64,000 nucleotides of DNA from Nocardioides furvisabuli (GCF_021083185.1 NZ_JAIGQB010000003.1:310001-374000); one strand, 5' to 3'; counted from the stretch's first letter, positions 15,761 to 24,017 are shown. The notes: generated by a model from the letters alone, not told the origin. Translations and numbers: made by a program.

Positions 15761-16526
15761 CCACCTGCCGCCCGTCAGCCTGGCCGACCTCAACGCCGAG
15801 GCCGAGCTGCTCACCCGGGTGGACCGGAAGTACGTCGTCCCGGCCGGCGACCTCGACGCCCTCGTCACCGGCGTGCCCGGGCTGCGGGCGCTCTCCATCG
15901 ACGGGCGGCGGTCCTCGCACTACGAGTCGACCTACCTCGACACCGTCGGGCTCGACAGCTGGACCGCCTCGGCCCACCGGCGCCGCCGCCGCTGGAAGGT
16001 GCGCACCCGGGTCTACGCCGACACCGGCGAGTGCTGGCTGGAGGTCAAGACCCGCGGGCGACGTGGCGCCACCGTCAAGGAGCGGATGCTCCACCCCGGC
16101 AGCAACCCGCTCGAGGTCCCCGCCTCCGCCGACGGGTGGGTCCGCGACCGCCTGCGCGAGGCGGACGTGCACGGCGTGGACCCGCAGTCCCTCGTGCCGA
16201 CGCTGCGCACCACCTATCGGCGTACGACGCTCCTGGTCGGCGCCGGCGCGGGACGGGCCACCATCGACCGCGAGCTGCGCTGGGTCTCCGGCCACGGCAG
16301 CGCCGAGGTCGGCGACGTGCTCGTCGTCGAGACCAAGTCGGCCTCCGCCGGCCCCGGTCCGCTCGACCGGCGGCTGTGGGAGCTCGGGCACCGGCCGGTG
16401 CGGATCTCCAAGTACGGCACCGGGCTGGCCCTGCTGACCCCCGACCTGCAGCTCAACCGGTGGCACCGCGTCACCTCGCGGCACCTCGCCACCCACCTCA
16501 CCCTCGACACAGGAGTCCTCGCATGA
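15702..16526 (+). CDS. VTC-domain protein (polyphosphate polymerase-like)
   Basis: 274 residues. The VTC catalytic tunnel domain, as in yeast Vtc4, is recognised by DRKYVVP near the start, ESTYLDT, the basic strand RRRRRWKVRTRVY, WLEVKTRGRRGATVKER, LRTTYRRT, VVETKSAS and the closing RISKYGTGLALL. The charged inward-facing Arg/Lys/Glu set needed for triphosphate chemistry is intact. Such enzymes make polyphosphate from ATP or act on related triphosphates. Three in-frame ATGs lie within a 15-base tandem repeat at the start, so the N terminus is uncertain. Coupled by ATGA to both neighbours. Confidence 0.9.
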   Translation: MSTDRMSTVSMSTVSTSAVDHLPPVSLADLNAEAELLTRVDRKYVVPAGDLDALVTGVPGLRALSIDGRRSSHYESTYLDTVGLDSWTASAHRRRRRWKVRTRVYADTGECWLEVKTRGRRGATVKERMLHPGSNPLEVPASADGWVRDRLREADVHGVDPQSLVPTLRTTYRRTTLLVGAGAGRATIDRELRWVSGHGSAEVGDVLVVETKSASAGPGPLDRRLWELGHRPVRISKYGTGLALLTPDLQLNRWHRVTSRHLATHLTLDTGVLA

Positions 16527-17863
16527 ACCACAGCCATCCCCGATCCCGGCGCCTGGTCGCGCTCGCCACCATGGCCGTCCTGGCCCTGGGCGGGTGCGCC
16601 TCCATCCCCAATGGGTCGGCGGTCGCCACCACCGGTGTCACCTCCGCCACGCAGACCGTCGCGGACGGCACGGGCGTGTGGGACGCAGCCACGGTGCACG
16701 ACATCTCGATCGACGTCGACGAGTCCGCCGTCGCGACCATGATCGCCACCTACCTCGAGACGGACGAGAAGGAGTGGATCGAGGCCACCGTCACCATCGA
16801 CGGGGAGACCTACGACAGCGTCGGACTGCGGCTCAAGGGCAACTCGTCGCTCCGGGGGGTCAGCGCCGACGCCGACGCCGCGGACCTGCCGTGGCTGATC
16901 CGGCTCGACACGTTCGTCGACGGGCAGCAGCTGGACGGGTCCAGCGAGCTCGTCGTCCGCTCCAACACCTCCGAGACCGCCCTCAACGAGGCCGTCGCAC
17001 TGGACCTGCTCGCCGAGGCAGGGCTCGCCAGCGAGCACGCCGTCGCGACGTCCTTCAGCGTCAACGGAGGCGATGCCCGGCTCCGGCTCGTCGTGCAGAA
17101 CCTCGACGAGGACTGGGAGGAGGAGAACTTCATGACCGACGGGATCCTCTACAAGGCAGAGGCCGGCGGCGACTGGACCTACCGCGGCGACGACCCGGAG
17201 GCCTACACCGACGTCTTCGACCAGGAGACCGGCGACGACGACCTGACGCCGCTCATCGACTTCCTCGAGTTCGTCAACACCAGTAGCGACGAGCAGCTCG
17301 CCGCCGGGCTCCCCGAGCGGCTCGACGTCCAGGCCTTCGCGCGCTACCTCGCCTTCGAGGAGGTCATCGACAACTTCGACGACATCGACGGTCCGGGCAA
17401 CAACTCCTACCTCCGCTACGACGCGACCACCGGCGGCTTCACCGTCGTCGCGTGGGACCACAACCTCGCCTTCGGCGCCGGCCCGGCGGGCGGCGCTCCG
17501 GGCGGTGGCACGGCAGGCGCGGACGGCGAGCGTCCAGCACCTCCGGAGGGTGAGCGCCCTGCGATGCCCGAGGGCGAGCGTCCCGGGGCTCCCGGGGGCG
17601 AGCGGCCCGACCGGGGTGAGGGCGGGACCGGAGGCACCGGCGAGGCGAACGTCCTGGTCGAGCGCTTCACCGCCGTCGAGGAGTGGGCCGACCTCGTCGA
17701 GCAGGCGAGGACGGACCTGGTCGAGGAGCTCTACGACAGCGGTTACGCCGAGGAGGTCCTCGACCAGTGGGTGTCGGTGCTCACCGAGCAGGCCGGCGGC
17801 CTCGTCGACGCGGCGACGGTCGAGGAGGAGGCCGACGCCATCCGGGCCGTCATCGCCGCTTGA
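16523..17863 (+). CDS. CotH-family kinase-like lipoprotein
   Basis: 446 residues. Type II signal with lipobox LALGG-C25, so it should be anchored outside the membrane. CotH kinase fold: GLRLKGNSS (ATP-site lysine region), a long middle part with NLDEDWEEENF, then NFDDIDGPGNNSYLRYD and VVAWDHNLAFG, the metal/catalytic pair typical of CotH. CotH of Bacillus phosphorylates spore-coat proteins; actinobacterial relatives are exported and their targets unknown. A Gly/Glu/Arg/Pro repeat (about residues 330-375, units like PEGERP) separates the kinase from a C-terminal helical tail. Coupled to the VTC gene by ATGA. Confidence 0.88.
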   Translation: MNHSHPRSRRLVALATMAVLALGGCASIPNGSAVATTGVTSATQTVADGTGVWDAATVHDISIDVDESAVATMIATYLETDEKEWIEATVTIDGETYDSVGLRLKGNSSLRGVSADADAADLPWLIRLDTFVDGQQLDGSSELVVRSNTSETALNEAVALDLLAEAGLASEHAVATSFSVNGGDARLRLVVQNLDEDWEEENFMTDGILYKAEAGGDWTYRGDDPEAYTDVFDQETGDDDLTPLIDFLEFVNTSSDEQLAAGLPERLDVQAFARYLAFEEVIDNFDDIDGPGNNSYLRYDATTGGFTVVAWDHNLAFGAGPAGGAPGGGTAGADGERPAPPEGERPAMPEGERPGAPGGERPDRGEGGTGGTGEANVLVERFTAVEEWADLVEQARTDLVEELYDSGYAEEVLDQWVSVLTEQAGGLVDAATVEEEADAIRAVIAA

Positions 17864-17864
17864 T

Positions 17865-17892
17865 GAACTTCCACTCGCTCGGGTGGAAGTTC
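17865..17892. terminator. Hairpin after cotH
   Basis: GAACTTCCAC (17865-17874) pairs with GTGGAAGTTC (17883-17892), a 10-bp stem with an 8-base loop starting 2 bases after the cotH stop. No U-tract follows, as is usual in these GC-rich genomes. Confidence 0.65.
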
Positions 17893-17925
17893 GGGTCGGC
17901 CGCAGGGATCTCACGCTCAGGCCCC

Positions 17926-17959
17926 GATGGACTTCCACTCGTACGAGTGGAAATCCATC
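17926..17959. terminator. Long hairpin between convergent cotH and ecsC genes
   Basis: A 16-bp stem with one mismatch and a two-base loop: GATGGACTTCCACTCG (17926-17941) against CGAGTGGAAATCCATC (17944-17959). It shares the CTTCCACTCG core with the hairpin just before it. Placed between convergent stops, it can serve both strands. Confidence 0.7.
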
Positions 17960-17972
17960 GGGCGGACGAAGC

Positions 17973-18680
17973 TCAGCTGACGGCCGGGAACTCCTCCATC
18001 GCGTGGTCGGCGATCTTCTTCATCATGAAGCCGTCGATGCCACCGCCGACCAGTCCGCCGGCGAGCGGGATGCCGCGGCCGAAGCGGGCCAGCAGCTTCT
18101 CGCTCACCCCGCGCATGAGCCGGAAGCCGACCGCCTTGTTGACGACCATCAGCGCCGCGGGCGGCAGGCCCTTGAGGGCGTACGCCGTCGCGCGGCTCCC
18201 GGCGCTCTGCATCCCCGCCTTCTTCAGCACCTCGTCGGACTCCGAGCCGACGAGCGTGAGCAGCACCGCGGTGCGCACGCGCTGCTCGGAGATGTCGTAG
18301 CCCCGCAGCGTCGCGACGGTGCCGACCATGCGGACCGCCTGGAGGTAGAACTCGGCGACGTTGACCGGCAGCGACACCGGCATCGTGACGAAGCCGCCCA
18401 GCCCGGTGGCGAAGCCGCCGACCGCCCCGAAGAACGTGGTCGAGCGGGCCACCGCGGCGATCGCCTTCTCACGGTCACCGCCGGCCTTGGCCAGCGCGCG
18501 GTCGGCCACCTCGCGGACCGGGTCGATCGGGCCGCGGCCCTCGAGCCCGACGTCGATGAGCATCTCGACGAGCCGGTCGATGGCGCCCGGGTCGGGGCGC
18601 GGGTCGTCGGCGGCGTCGAGCGCGGCGCGGGTCTTCTCCGTCTCGTCGCTGCCCGGGGTGAGGAGGTCCTTGAGTCCCAT
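17973..18680 (-). CDS. EcsC family protein
   Basis: 235 residues. The EcsC signature is clear: AVGGFATGLGGFVTMPVSLPVNVAEFYLQAVRMVGTVATLRGYDI, and near the end FGRGIPLAGGLVGGGIDGFMMKKIADHA. The protein is helical with amphipathic Gly-rich segments that could associate with the membrane. EcsC proteins are named from the Bacillus ecs transport operon but their activity is unknown. No transporter genes adjoin it here. The ATG at 18680 starts MGLKDLLTPG. Confidence 0.88.
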   Translation of the reverse strand: MGLKDLLTPGSDETEKTRAALDAADDPRPDPGAIDRLVEMLIDVGLEGRGPIDPVREVADRALAKAGGDREKAIAAVARSTTFFGAVGGFATGLGGFVTMPVSLPVNVAEFYLQAVRMVGTVATLRGYDISEQRVRTAVLLTLVGSESDEVLKKAGMQSAGSRATAYALKGLPPAALMVVNKAVGFRLMRGVSEKLLARFGRGIPLAGGLVGGGIDGFMMKKIADHAMEEFPAVS

Positions 18681-18751
18681 GCGGAGAGCGTAGGGATCGC
18701 GCGGTCGCGGGGGCACACCCTGTCGAGCCTGCGCGCCGGCCGGAGCGGTGC

Positions 18752-18787
18752 GTGAGACAGGTTCCTCGCGAGGAAAAGGTGTCTCAC
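18752..18787. repeat. Nested palindrome, probable terminator of the copper operon
   Basis: Outer arms GTGAGACA (18752-18759) and TGTCTCAC (18780-18787) enclose a perfect 14-base palindrome TTCCTCGCGAGGAA (18762-18775). It lies 31 bases past the copA stop and 72 bases before the EcsC start, both read on the minus strand. It could end copper-operon transcription or belong to a dispersed intergenic repeat. Confidence 0.65.
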
Positions 18788-18817
18788 CCACCGCCCCGAG
18801 GAGCGGCGAGACCGGGA

Positions 18818-21037
18818 TCAGGCGATCGACGACCGGAAGCCGCGCAGCCGCAGGCTGTTGGTCACCACGAAGACGCTCGAGAACGCCATCGCCGCACCGG
18901 CGAGCATCGGGTTGAGCAGCCCGGCGGCGGCGAGCGGCAGGGCGGCGACGTTGTAGGCGAAGGCCCAGAAGAGGTTGCCCTTGATGGTCCCCAGCGTGCG
19001 GCGCGAGAGCCGGATCGCGTCGACCGCGACGAGCAGGTCGCCGCGCACGAGCGTCAGGTCGCTGGCCTCGATCGCCACGTCGGTGCCGGTGCCCATCGCG
19101 AGCCCGAGGTCGGCCTGGGCGAGCGCCGCCGCGTCGTTGACGCCGTCGCCGACCATCGCGACGACCGCGCCGCCGGCCTGGAGCCGCTGCACCTCGGCGA
19201 CCTTGTCGGCCGGCAGCACGTCGGCGATGACGTCGGAGATGCCGACCTGGGCGGCCACGTGGCGGGCGGCGGCCTCGTTGTCGCCGGTGAGCAGCACCGG
19301 CGTCAGCCCGAGCTCGCGCAGCCGGGCCACGGCCTCGGCCGAGGTCGGCTTGACCGTGTCGCCGACGACGATCACGCCACGCGCGCGGCCGTCCCAGCCG
19401 ACCGCGACGGGCGTACGCCCCTGCGCCTGCGCCGCGGTGACCGCAGAGGCGAGCGACGGCGGGAGGTGCTGCGACCACTCCTCGAGCAGCCGGGGCCGGC
19501 CGACGACCACCGCGTGGCCCTCGACGACGCCCTGCACTCCGAGCCCCTCACGGTTGGCGAAGTCCTCCACCGCGGCCGGGGACTCGACCGAGGCCGCGAT
19601 GGCCCGGCCGACCGGGTGCTCGGACGCCGACTCGAGCGCGGCGGCGAGGCGGCGTACGTCGTCCGCGGACTCGCCCTCGGCGGCCACCACCTCGTGGACG
19701 GTCATCGCGCCAGTCGTCACGGTGCCGGTCTTGTCCAGCACGATCGTGTCGACGCGGCGCGTCGACTCCAGCACCTCGGGGCCCTTGATCAGGATGCCGA
19801 GCTGGGCGCCGCGACCGGTGCCGACCATCAGGGCCGTCGGCGTGGCCAGCCCGAGCGCGCACGGGCAGGCGATGATCAGCACCGCGACCGCGGCGGTGAA
19901 GGCCGCCGTCGCGCCCGCGCCGCTGCCGAGCCAGAAGCCGAGGGTGGCCGCGGCCAGGCCGATGACGATCGGCACGAAGACGCCGGAGATGCGGTCGGCG
20001 AGGCGCTGCACCTCGGCCTTGCCGTTCTGGGCGTCCTCGACGAGGCGCGCCATCTGGGCGAGCTGGGTGTCGGCGCCGACGCGGGTGGCGCGCACGACGA
20101 TGCGACCACCGGCGTTCAGGCACGCGCCGACCACGGTGTCACCCGGCCCGACCTCGACGGGCACGGACTCCCCGGTGAGCATGGACGCGTCGATCGCGGA
20201 GCTGCCCTCGACGACCTCGCCGTCGGTGGCGACCTTCTCGCCGGGACGTACGACGAACTCGTCGCCGACGACCAGCTGGTCGGTCGGGATGCGCACTTCC
20301 CGCCCGTCGCGGAGGACCGCGACGTCGCGCGCGCCGAGCTCCATCAGCGCGCGCAGAGCCGCGCCCGACTGTCGCTTCGAACGGTGCTCGAGCCAGCGCC
20401 CCGCGAGGATGAAGGTGGTCACCCCGGCGGCGGCCTCGAGGTAGATGTTGGACGCGCCGTCCGTGCGGTCGATCGAGATCCGGAAGGGGTGCGTCATCCC
20501 GGGCTCGCCGGCGGTGCCGAGGAAGAGCGCCCACAGCGACCAGCCGAAGGCGGCGAGCACGCCGACCGACACCAGGGTGTCCATGGTGGTCGCGCCGTGG
20601 CGCAGGTTGGTCCACGCGGCGCGGTGGAAGGGCAGTGCGCCCCACACGACGACCGGAGCGGCCAGCGCGAGCGAGGCCCACTGCCAGTAGGTGAACTGCA
20701 GCGCCGGCACCATCGCCATCGCGATCACCGGGACACTGAGCGCAGTGCTGACCAGCAGCCGCTGCAGCAGCGGGTCGCGCTCGGGCGCGGCGTCCTCGGC
20801 GGGGGCGTCGGGCGGGGCCGGCAGCGCGGCGGCGTACCCCGCGGCCTCGACCGTCCGCAACAGGTCGTCGGTGGAGACGGAGCCTGGGTAGGAGACCTTC
20901 GCCTTCTCCGTGGCGTAGTTGACGGTCGCGGTGACACCGTCGAGCTTGTTGAGCTTGCGCTCGATGCGGTTGGCGCACGACGCGCAGGTCATCCCGGTGA
21001 TGGCCAGCTCGACGTCGGTGGGCGCGTCAGCGGTCAT
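18818..21037 (-). CDS. copA: Copper-exporting P1B-type ATPase
   Basis: 739 residues. It pumps Cu+ out of the cytoplasm. One N-terminal heavy-metal domain has GMTCASC (C18, C21). Eight membrane helices are predicted, with the CPC metal site (LIIACPCALGLATPT) in helix six. Actuator TGES, phosphorylation site DKTGT, the HP dipeptide (SEHPVGRA), TGDN and GDGVND are all intact, so the pump should be active. Together with CsoR, a 48-residue protein and CopZ it forms a copper-resistance operon on the minus strand. The first 11 bases overlap the end of the small gene. Regulation by CsoR through the site at 21751-21769 is very likely. Confidence 0.96.
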   Translation of the reverse strand: MTADAPTDVELAITGMTCASCANRIERKLNKLDGVTATVNYATEKAKVSYPGSVSTDDLLRTVEAAGYAAALPAPPDAPAEDAAPERDPLLQRLLVSTALSVPVIAMAMVPALQFTYWQWASLALAAPVVVWGALPFHRAAWTNLRHGATTMDTLVSVGVLAAFGWSLWALFLGTAGEPGMTHPFRISIDRTDGASNIYLEAAAGVTTFILAGRWLEHRSKRQSGAALRALMELGARDVAVLRDGREVRIPTDQLVVGDEFVVRPGEKVATDGEVVEGSSAIDASMLTGESVPVEVGPGDTVVGACLNAGGRIVVRATRVGADTQLAQMARLVEDAQNGKAEVQRLADRISGVFVPIVIGLAAATLGFWLGSGAGATAAFTAAVAVLIIACPCALGLATPTALMVGTGRGAQLGILIKGPEVLESTRRVDTIVLDKTGTVTTGAMTVHEVVAAEGESADDVRRLAAALESASEHPVGRAIAASVESPAAVEDFANREGLGVQGVVEGHAVVVGRPRLLEEWSQHLPPSLASAVTAAQAQGRTPVAVGWDGRARGVIVVGDTVKPTSAEAVARLRELGLTPVLLTGDNEAAARHVAAQVGISDVIADVLPADKVAEVQRLQAGGAVVAMVGDGVNDAAALAQADLGLAMGTGTDVAIEASDLTLVRGDLLVAVDAIRLSRRTLGTIKGNLFWAFAYNVAALPLAAAGLLNPMLAGAAMAFSSVFVVTNSLRLRGFRSSIA

Positions 21038-21173
21038 GGTCGACCTCCGACCGGTCGTGGGCGGGAACGGGCTCGGTGTCGACCGGCCCGACCAGCCGGC
21101 CCCCGCCCCAGGCCACCGCGAAGGCGACGACCACGGCCGTGACGAAGGCGGCCACCCGCAGCGGCGTGCTCAT
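21027..21173 (-). CDS. Small single-span membrane protein inside the copper operon (48 aa)
   Basis: ATG at 21173 with an excellent ribosome site (GGAGGAG, 5 bases away) opens a 48-residue frame: MSTPLRVAAFVTAVVVAFAV, then AWGGGRLVGPVDTEP and a tail with two His (PAHDRSEVDHDR). It predicts one N-terminal membrane helix and a short exported, acidic/His tail that might touch copper. Its stop lies inside the copA start region (11-base overlap), implying coupled translation. It may be a shortened form of longer anchored proteins found at this place in related operons. Confidence 0.75.
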   Translation of the reverse strand: MSTPLRVAAFVTAVVVAFAVAWGGGRLVGPVDTEPVPAHDRSEVDHDR

Positions 21174-21207
21174 CACTCCTCCTCCCACGTTTCCGAATGG
21201 TGCGACG

Positions 21208-21411
21208 TCACGCCAGCGCGTAGCCGGCCTCCTCGACGGCGGCGCGGACGGCCGAGGCGTCGAGGGGGGCGGTGCTGGTGACGGTGACGGCTCCGGTCTC
21301 GACGACGACGTCGACGGTCTCGACGCCCTCGAGCTCGGAGATCCCCTCGGTGACCGAGGCGGCGCAGTGGCCGCAGGTCATGCCGGTGACGGTGTAGGTC
21401 TCGGTGGTCAT
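21208..21411 (-). CDS. copZ: Copper chaperone, HMA domain
   Basis: 67-residue ferredoxin-like metallochaperone: TYTVTGMTCGHCAASVTEGI with the Cu-binding CxxC (GMTCGHC), then the beta-alpha-beta-beta-alpha-beta pattern ending AAVEEAGYALA. It carries Cu+ to CopA. It lies between csoR (28 bases downstream of its stop) and the small membrane protein, all on the minus strand. Confidence 0.95.
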   Translation of the reverse strand: MTTETYTVTGMTCGHCAASVTEGISELEGVETVDVVVETGAVTVTSTAPLDASAVRAAVEEAGYALA

Positions 21412-21439
21412 GTCGGGTTTCCCTTCGTCGGTGGTGCAG

Positions 21440-21742
21440 TCAGGACTTCACGAGGCGCGCGATGGCCTCGGAGGCCTCCTTGAGCTTCTCGTCCTGGACG
21501 GCTCCGCCCTGGCGGGCGGCGTCGACGAGACAGTGCGCCATGTGGTCGTCGAGCAGCGACAGCGCGAGGGCCTGCAGCGCCTTGGTCGCGGCGGAGACCT
21601 GGGTGAGGATGTCGATGCAGTACTTCTCCTCCTCCACCATGCGCTGGATCCCACGGACCTGTCCCTCGATGCGGCGCAGCCGCTTGAGGTGGGCCTGGAC
21701 CGCTGCGTCGTTGCCCTCGAGGTGGCCGTGCTGCTCGCTCAT
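21440..21742 (-). CDS. csoR: Copper-sensing repressor CsoR
   Basis: 100-residue four-helix DUF156/CsoR repressor. The Cu(I) site is complete: C42 (EKYCIDIL), H67 and C71 (DDHMAHC), with the same 25- and 4-residue spacing as in M. tuberculosis CsoR. RLRRIEGQVRGIQRM is the DNA-binding helix motif. Cu+ binding releases it from DNA. First gene of the operon, so autoregulated through the palindrome directly before its ATG. Confidence 0.95.
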   Translation of the reverse strand: MSEQHGHLEGNDAAVQAHLKRLRRIEGQVRGIQRMVEEEKYCIDILTQVSAATKALQALALSLLDDHMAHCLVDAARQGGAVQDEKLKEASEAIARLVKS

Positions 21743-21750
21743 GGTCCAAA

Positions 21751-21769
21751 GATACCCCTAGGGGGTATC
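21751..21769 (-). promoter_or_regulatory. csoR: CsoR operator
   Basis: GATACCCCTAGGGGGTATC is a near-perfect inverted repeat 8 bases before the csoR ATG. It matches the G-tract palindromes (TACCC..GGGTA) bound by CsoR proteins. It should control the whole csoR-copZ-small ORF-copA operon. Confidence 0.9.
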
Positions 21770-21951
21770 AATCGCAAGCAACGGGGAACACGACCCTCAC
21801 CCGTGGGGGTGTAATTCGACCCCGAGCTGAGCGGTGGCCACGCCCGGCGGGCGCTCCCGCCCACCGGTCACGCCTACAGTGGCCACGACGGTCTGGGGGG
21901 CGTCGAGGTCGCACGGACGTGTGGTCTCCTCCCCACCTGTCAGGACTGTCC

Positions 21952-22569
21952 ATGATCATCCGCGTTGGCCTCATCGGCGGCGACGAGCTCGTCCGTCGAG
22001 GGCTGGAGAGCATGCTCCGCACCCTGGGCGGCTTCGAGCTCGGCAGCTTCAAGGACCGGATGCGCGAACCGATCGACATCGCGCCGATCGAGACCTTCGG
22101 CACCCCGCTCGACGACACCACCCTCTCCCGGGCCGTCGCCGACCCCTTCATCCGGCGCGTCGCGGTCTTCACCTGGAACCACCACCCGGGCCTGGTCGAC
22201 GACGTGCTCGGGGACGGCGTCTCCGGCTACCTCGGCAAGAGCCTCACCGCGACGCAGCTCGGCCGCGCGCTGCGCTCGATCCACCTCGGCGAGGCGGTCG
22301 TCGCCCCGCCGCTGGGCGGCCACCCGGTGAGCGGTCCCCCCGTGCCGAGCGAGGCCGACATCCTCACGACCCGCGAGCGCGAGACCCTCGGCCTCATCGC
22401 GACCGGCCGCAGCAACGACGAGATCGCCCAGGAGATGCAGATCTCGCTCAACTCGGTGAAGTCCTACATTCGCAGCGCCTACCGCAAGACCGGCGTCCAG
22501 AGCCGCAGCCAGGCGGTCCTGTGGGCCGTCAGCCACGGCGTGCGCGCGGACGTGCTCGAGAGGGCCTGA
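21952..22569 (+). CDS. LuxR-type regulator with degenerate receiver domain
   Basis: 205 residues: receiver-like domain (1-125) and a LuxR/GerE helix-turn-helix (LTTRERETLGLIATGRSNDE ... SVKSYIRSAYRKTGVQSRSQ). The acidic pocket is damaged (IGGDE rather than a DD pair), and the phosphoacceptor position is Glu47 (IAPIETFG), where its paralogue at 30499-31149 has Asp50 (VALYDTFG). Lysine is kept (YLGKSL). It may therefore act without phosphorylation, or be held in an on-like state. No histidine kinase is nearby. ATG at 21952 is chosen because it lines up with the paralogue. Confidence 0.85.
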   Translation: MIIRVGLIGGDELVRRGLESMLRTLGGFELGSFKDRMREPIDIAPIETFGTPLDDTTLSRAVADPFIRRVAVFTWNHHPGLVDDVLGDGVSGYLGKSLTATQLGRALRSIHLGEAVVAPPLGGHPVSGPPVPSEADILTTRERETLGLIATGRSNDEIAQEMQISLNSVKSYIRSAYRKTGVQSRSQAVLWAVSHGVRADVLERA

Positions 22570-22577
22570 CCAGGCGC

Positions 22578-23405
22578 TCAGGCGAGCGGAGCAGGGCGTA
22601 CGCCGTCACGACCGGGGAGGTCGGCCGGGCGCGTCCAGGCGCCGCGACCGATGAGCACCTCACGCAGCACGTCGGGGCGGTCGGTGATGATCCCGTCCAC
22701 GCCGGCGTCGAGCAGCGCCCGCATGGTGGCCGGGTCGTCGACGGTCCACACGACCACCCGGATCCCGAGCTCGTGGGCGCGTGCGATGACCCGCTCGGAG
22801 TGGATCGGCATCCGGCCGAGCCGCAGCGGCACGTGCGCGAAGGCGCCGCCCCCGGGGCGGACGCCGACGGGACGTACGCCGCCGCGTGAGCACGCGATGA
22901 GCGTGGTCAGCGAACGCCAGCCGAGCGCCGTCGTGACGCCGGGCGCCTCGTCCTGGAGCCGGCGCAGCCAGCGGCTCCACGCGCCGGCGACCAGGATCCG
23001 CTCGGCCCAACCGGGCTGCTGGGCGAGCAGGCGGGCCATCGCCCCGACCGACGGCTCGTCCTTCAGGTCGATCGCGAACCTCGCCTGCGGAAAGGCTGCC
23101 ATGGCCTCCACGAGGGTCGGGATCCGGTCGGTGCCGTCGACGCGGAGCCGGCGCAGGTCGGCGAGGTCGAGGTCGGCGACGTCGCCCGGATGCCCGGTGA
23201 CGCGACGCAGGCTCGCGTCGTGGAAGCACACGAGGTGCCCGTCGCGGGCGGTGCGGACGTCGGTCTCGAGGTGGGTCAGGCCCAGGGACGTCGCACGTCC
23301 GAAGGCGGCGAGGGTGTTCTCGGGGGCGAGCGCCATGCCGCCGCGGTGGGCGATGGCGAGCGGACCGGGGTGGTCGCCGTAACGGATGTCGCCGTAGCTG
23401 GTCAC
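22578..23405 (-). CDS. Glycerophosphodiester phosphodiesterase
   Basis: 275 residues, GDPD TIM barrel. It hydrolyses glycerophosphodiesters to glycerol-3-phosphate and an alcohol. Catalytic AIAHRGGMALAPENTLAAF (His/Arg and Glu-Asn), THLETDVRTARDGHLVCFHD (Glu, Asp, His) and later FAIDLKDEP (Lys pair) are intact. GVDGIITDRPDVL closes the barrel. No signal peptide, so it is cytoplasmic. Start at GTG 23405, preceded by GAGG. It is convergent with the LuxR-type gene (8 bases). Its product could feed GlpD, encoded 23 kb away. Confidence 0.93.
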   Translation of the reverse strand: MTSYGDIRYGDHPGPLAIAHRGGMALAPENTLAAFGRATSLGLTHLETDVRTARDGHLVCFHDASLRRVTGHPGDVADLDLADLRRLRVDGTDRIPTLVEAMAAFPQARFAIDLKDEPSVGAMARLLAQQPGWAERILVAGAWSRWLRRLQDEAPGVTTALGWRSLTTLIACSRGGVRPVGVRPGGGAFAHVPLRLGRMPIHSERVIARAHELGIRVVVWTVDDPATMRALLDAGVDGIITDRPDVLREVLIGRGAWTRPADLPGRDGVRPAPLA

Positions 23406-23496
23406 GACCTCAGCATGCGGCGCCCGTCCGGGGCTGTCGCCCCGAACGGGCCCGTCCGAGCGAGTGTTCACCCAGGCTTCGTCGCCGCGTCCCCAC

Positions 23497-23898
23497 TCAG
23501 CTGCGGTAGCCGCCCAGCAGCTCCGCGAGCCGCAGGTGCGGCTTCGCCTCGTCCTTGCGGCCCTTGCGCTGCAGGGCTCGGCCCACCAGCAGGTGGGCGT
23601 ACGGCTCGTTGGGGTCGTGCTCCAGCAGCTCGGTCGCCACCCGGATCGTGCCGTCGAGCTGGGCGGAGTGGAAGAGCGAGCGCGCCAGCAGCAGGCGTAC
23701 GTCGGTGAGCTCGTGCACCACCTCGCCCGGGTCGGCGAGCAGCTCCGTGAGAAGCACGGCGGCCTCGCGGTAGGCACGCTCCTCGAACAGGGCCTGGGCC
23801 CGCACCCAGCGGTCGTGGACGGAGTCCTCAAGCAACCCCGCGTGTCCGCGCAGCAACTGGTCGAACGAGGCCAGGTCGTCGGGGGTGAAGTCGGTCAT
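23497..23898 (-). CDS. Tetratricopeptide-repeat protein
   Basis: 133 residues of helical hairpins: about three TPR-like units (DRWVRAQALFEERAYREAAVL, LLLARSLFHSAQLDGTIRVA and YAHLLVGRALQRKGRKDEAK). No membrane segment. TPRs bind partner proteins; the partner is unknown. ATG 23898 is preceded by AGGAGCG. The gene lies upstream of and parallel to the phosphodiesterase gene, 91 bases apart. Confidence 0.8.
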   Translation of the reverse strand: MTDFTPDDLASFDQLLRGHAGLLEDSVHDRWVRAQALFEERAYREAAVLLTELLADPGEVVHELTDVRLLLARSLFHSAQLDGTIRVATELLEHDPNEPYAHLLVGRALQRKGRKDEAKPHLRLAELLGGYRS

Positions 23899-24017
23899 CG
23901 TCGCTCCTCTCGTGCAGTGGCGCCACTCCCGAGGGTGCGCCTGTCGAAAGGCCCAACGCGGTAACGGTGCCCGGCGATTCCGCGGAATACTGGGGCTGCG
24001 ACCCCTGTTGGAGATCA

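Noticed and set aside
17505..18755. 416-codon plus-strand frame across the cotH tail and ecsC
   Set aside because: It crosses two well-supported genes and two terminator hairpins in another frame or strand and shows no motif.
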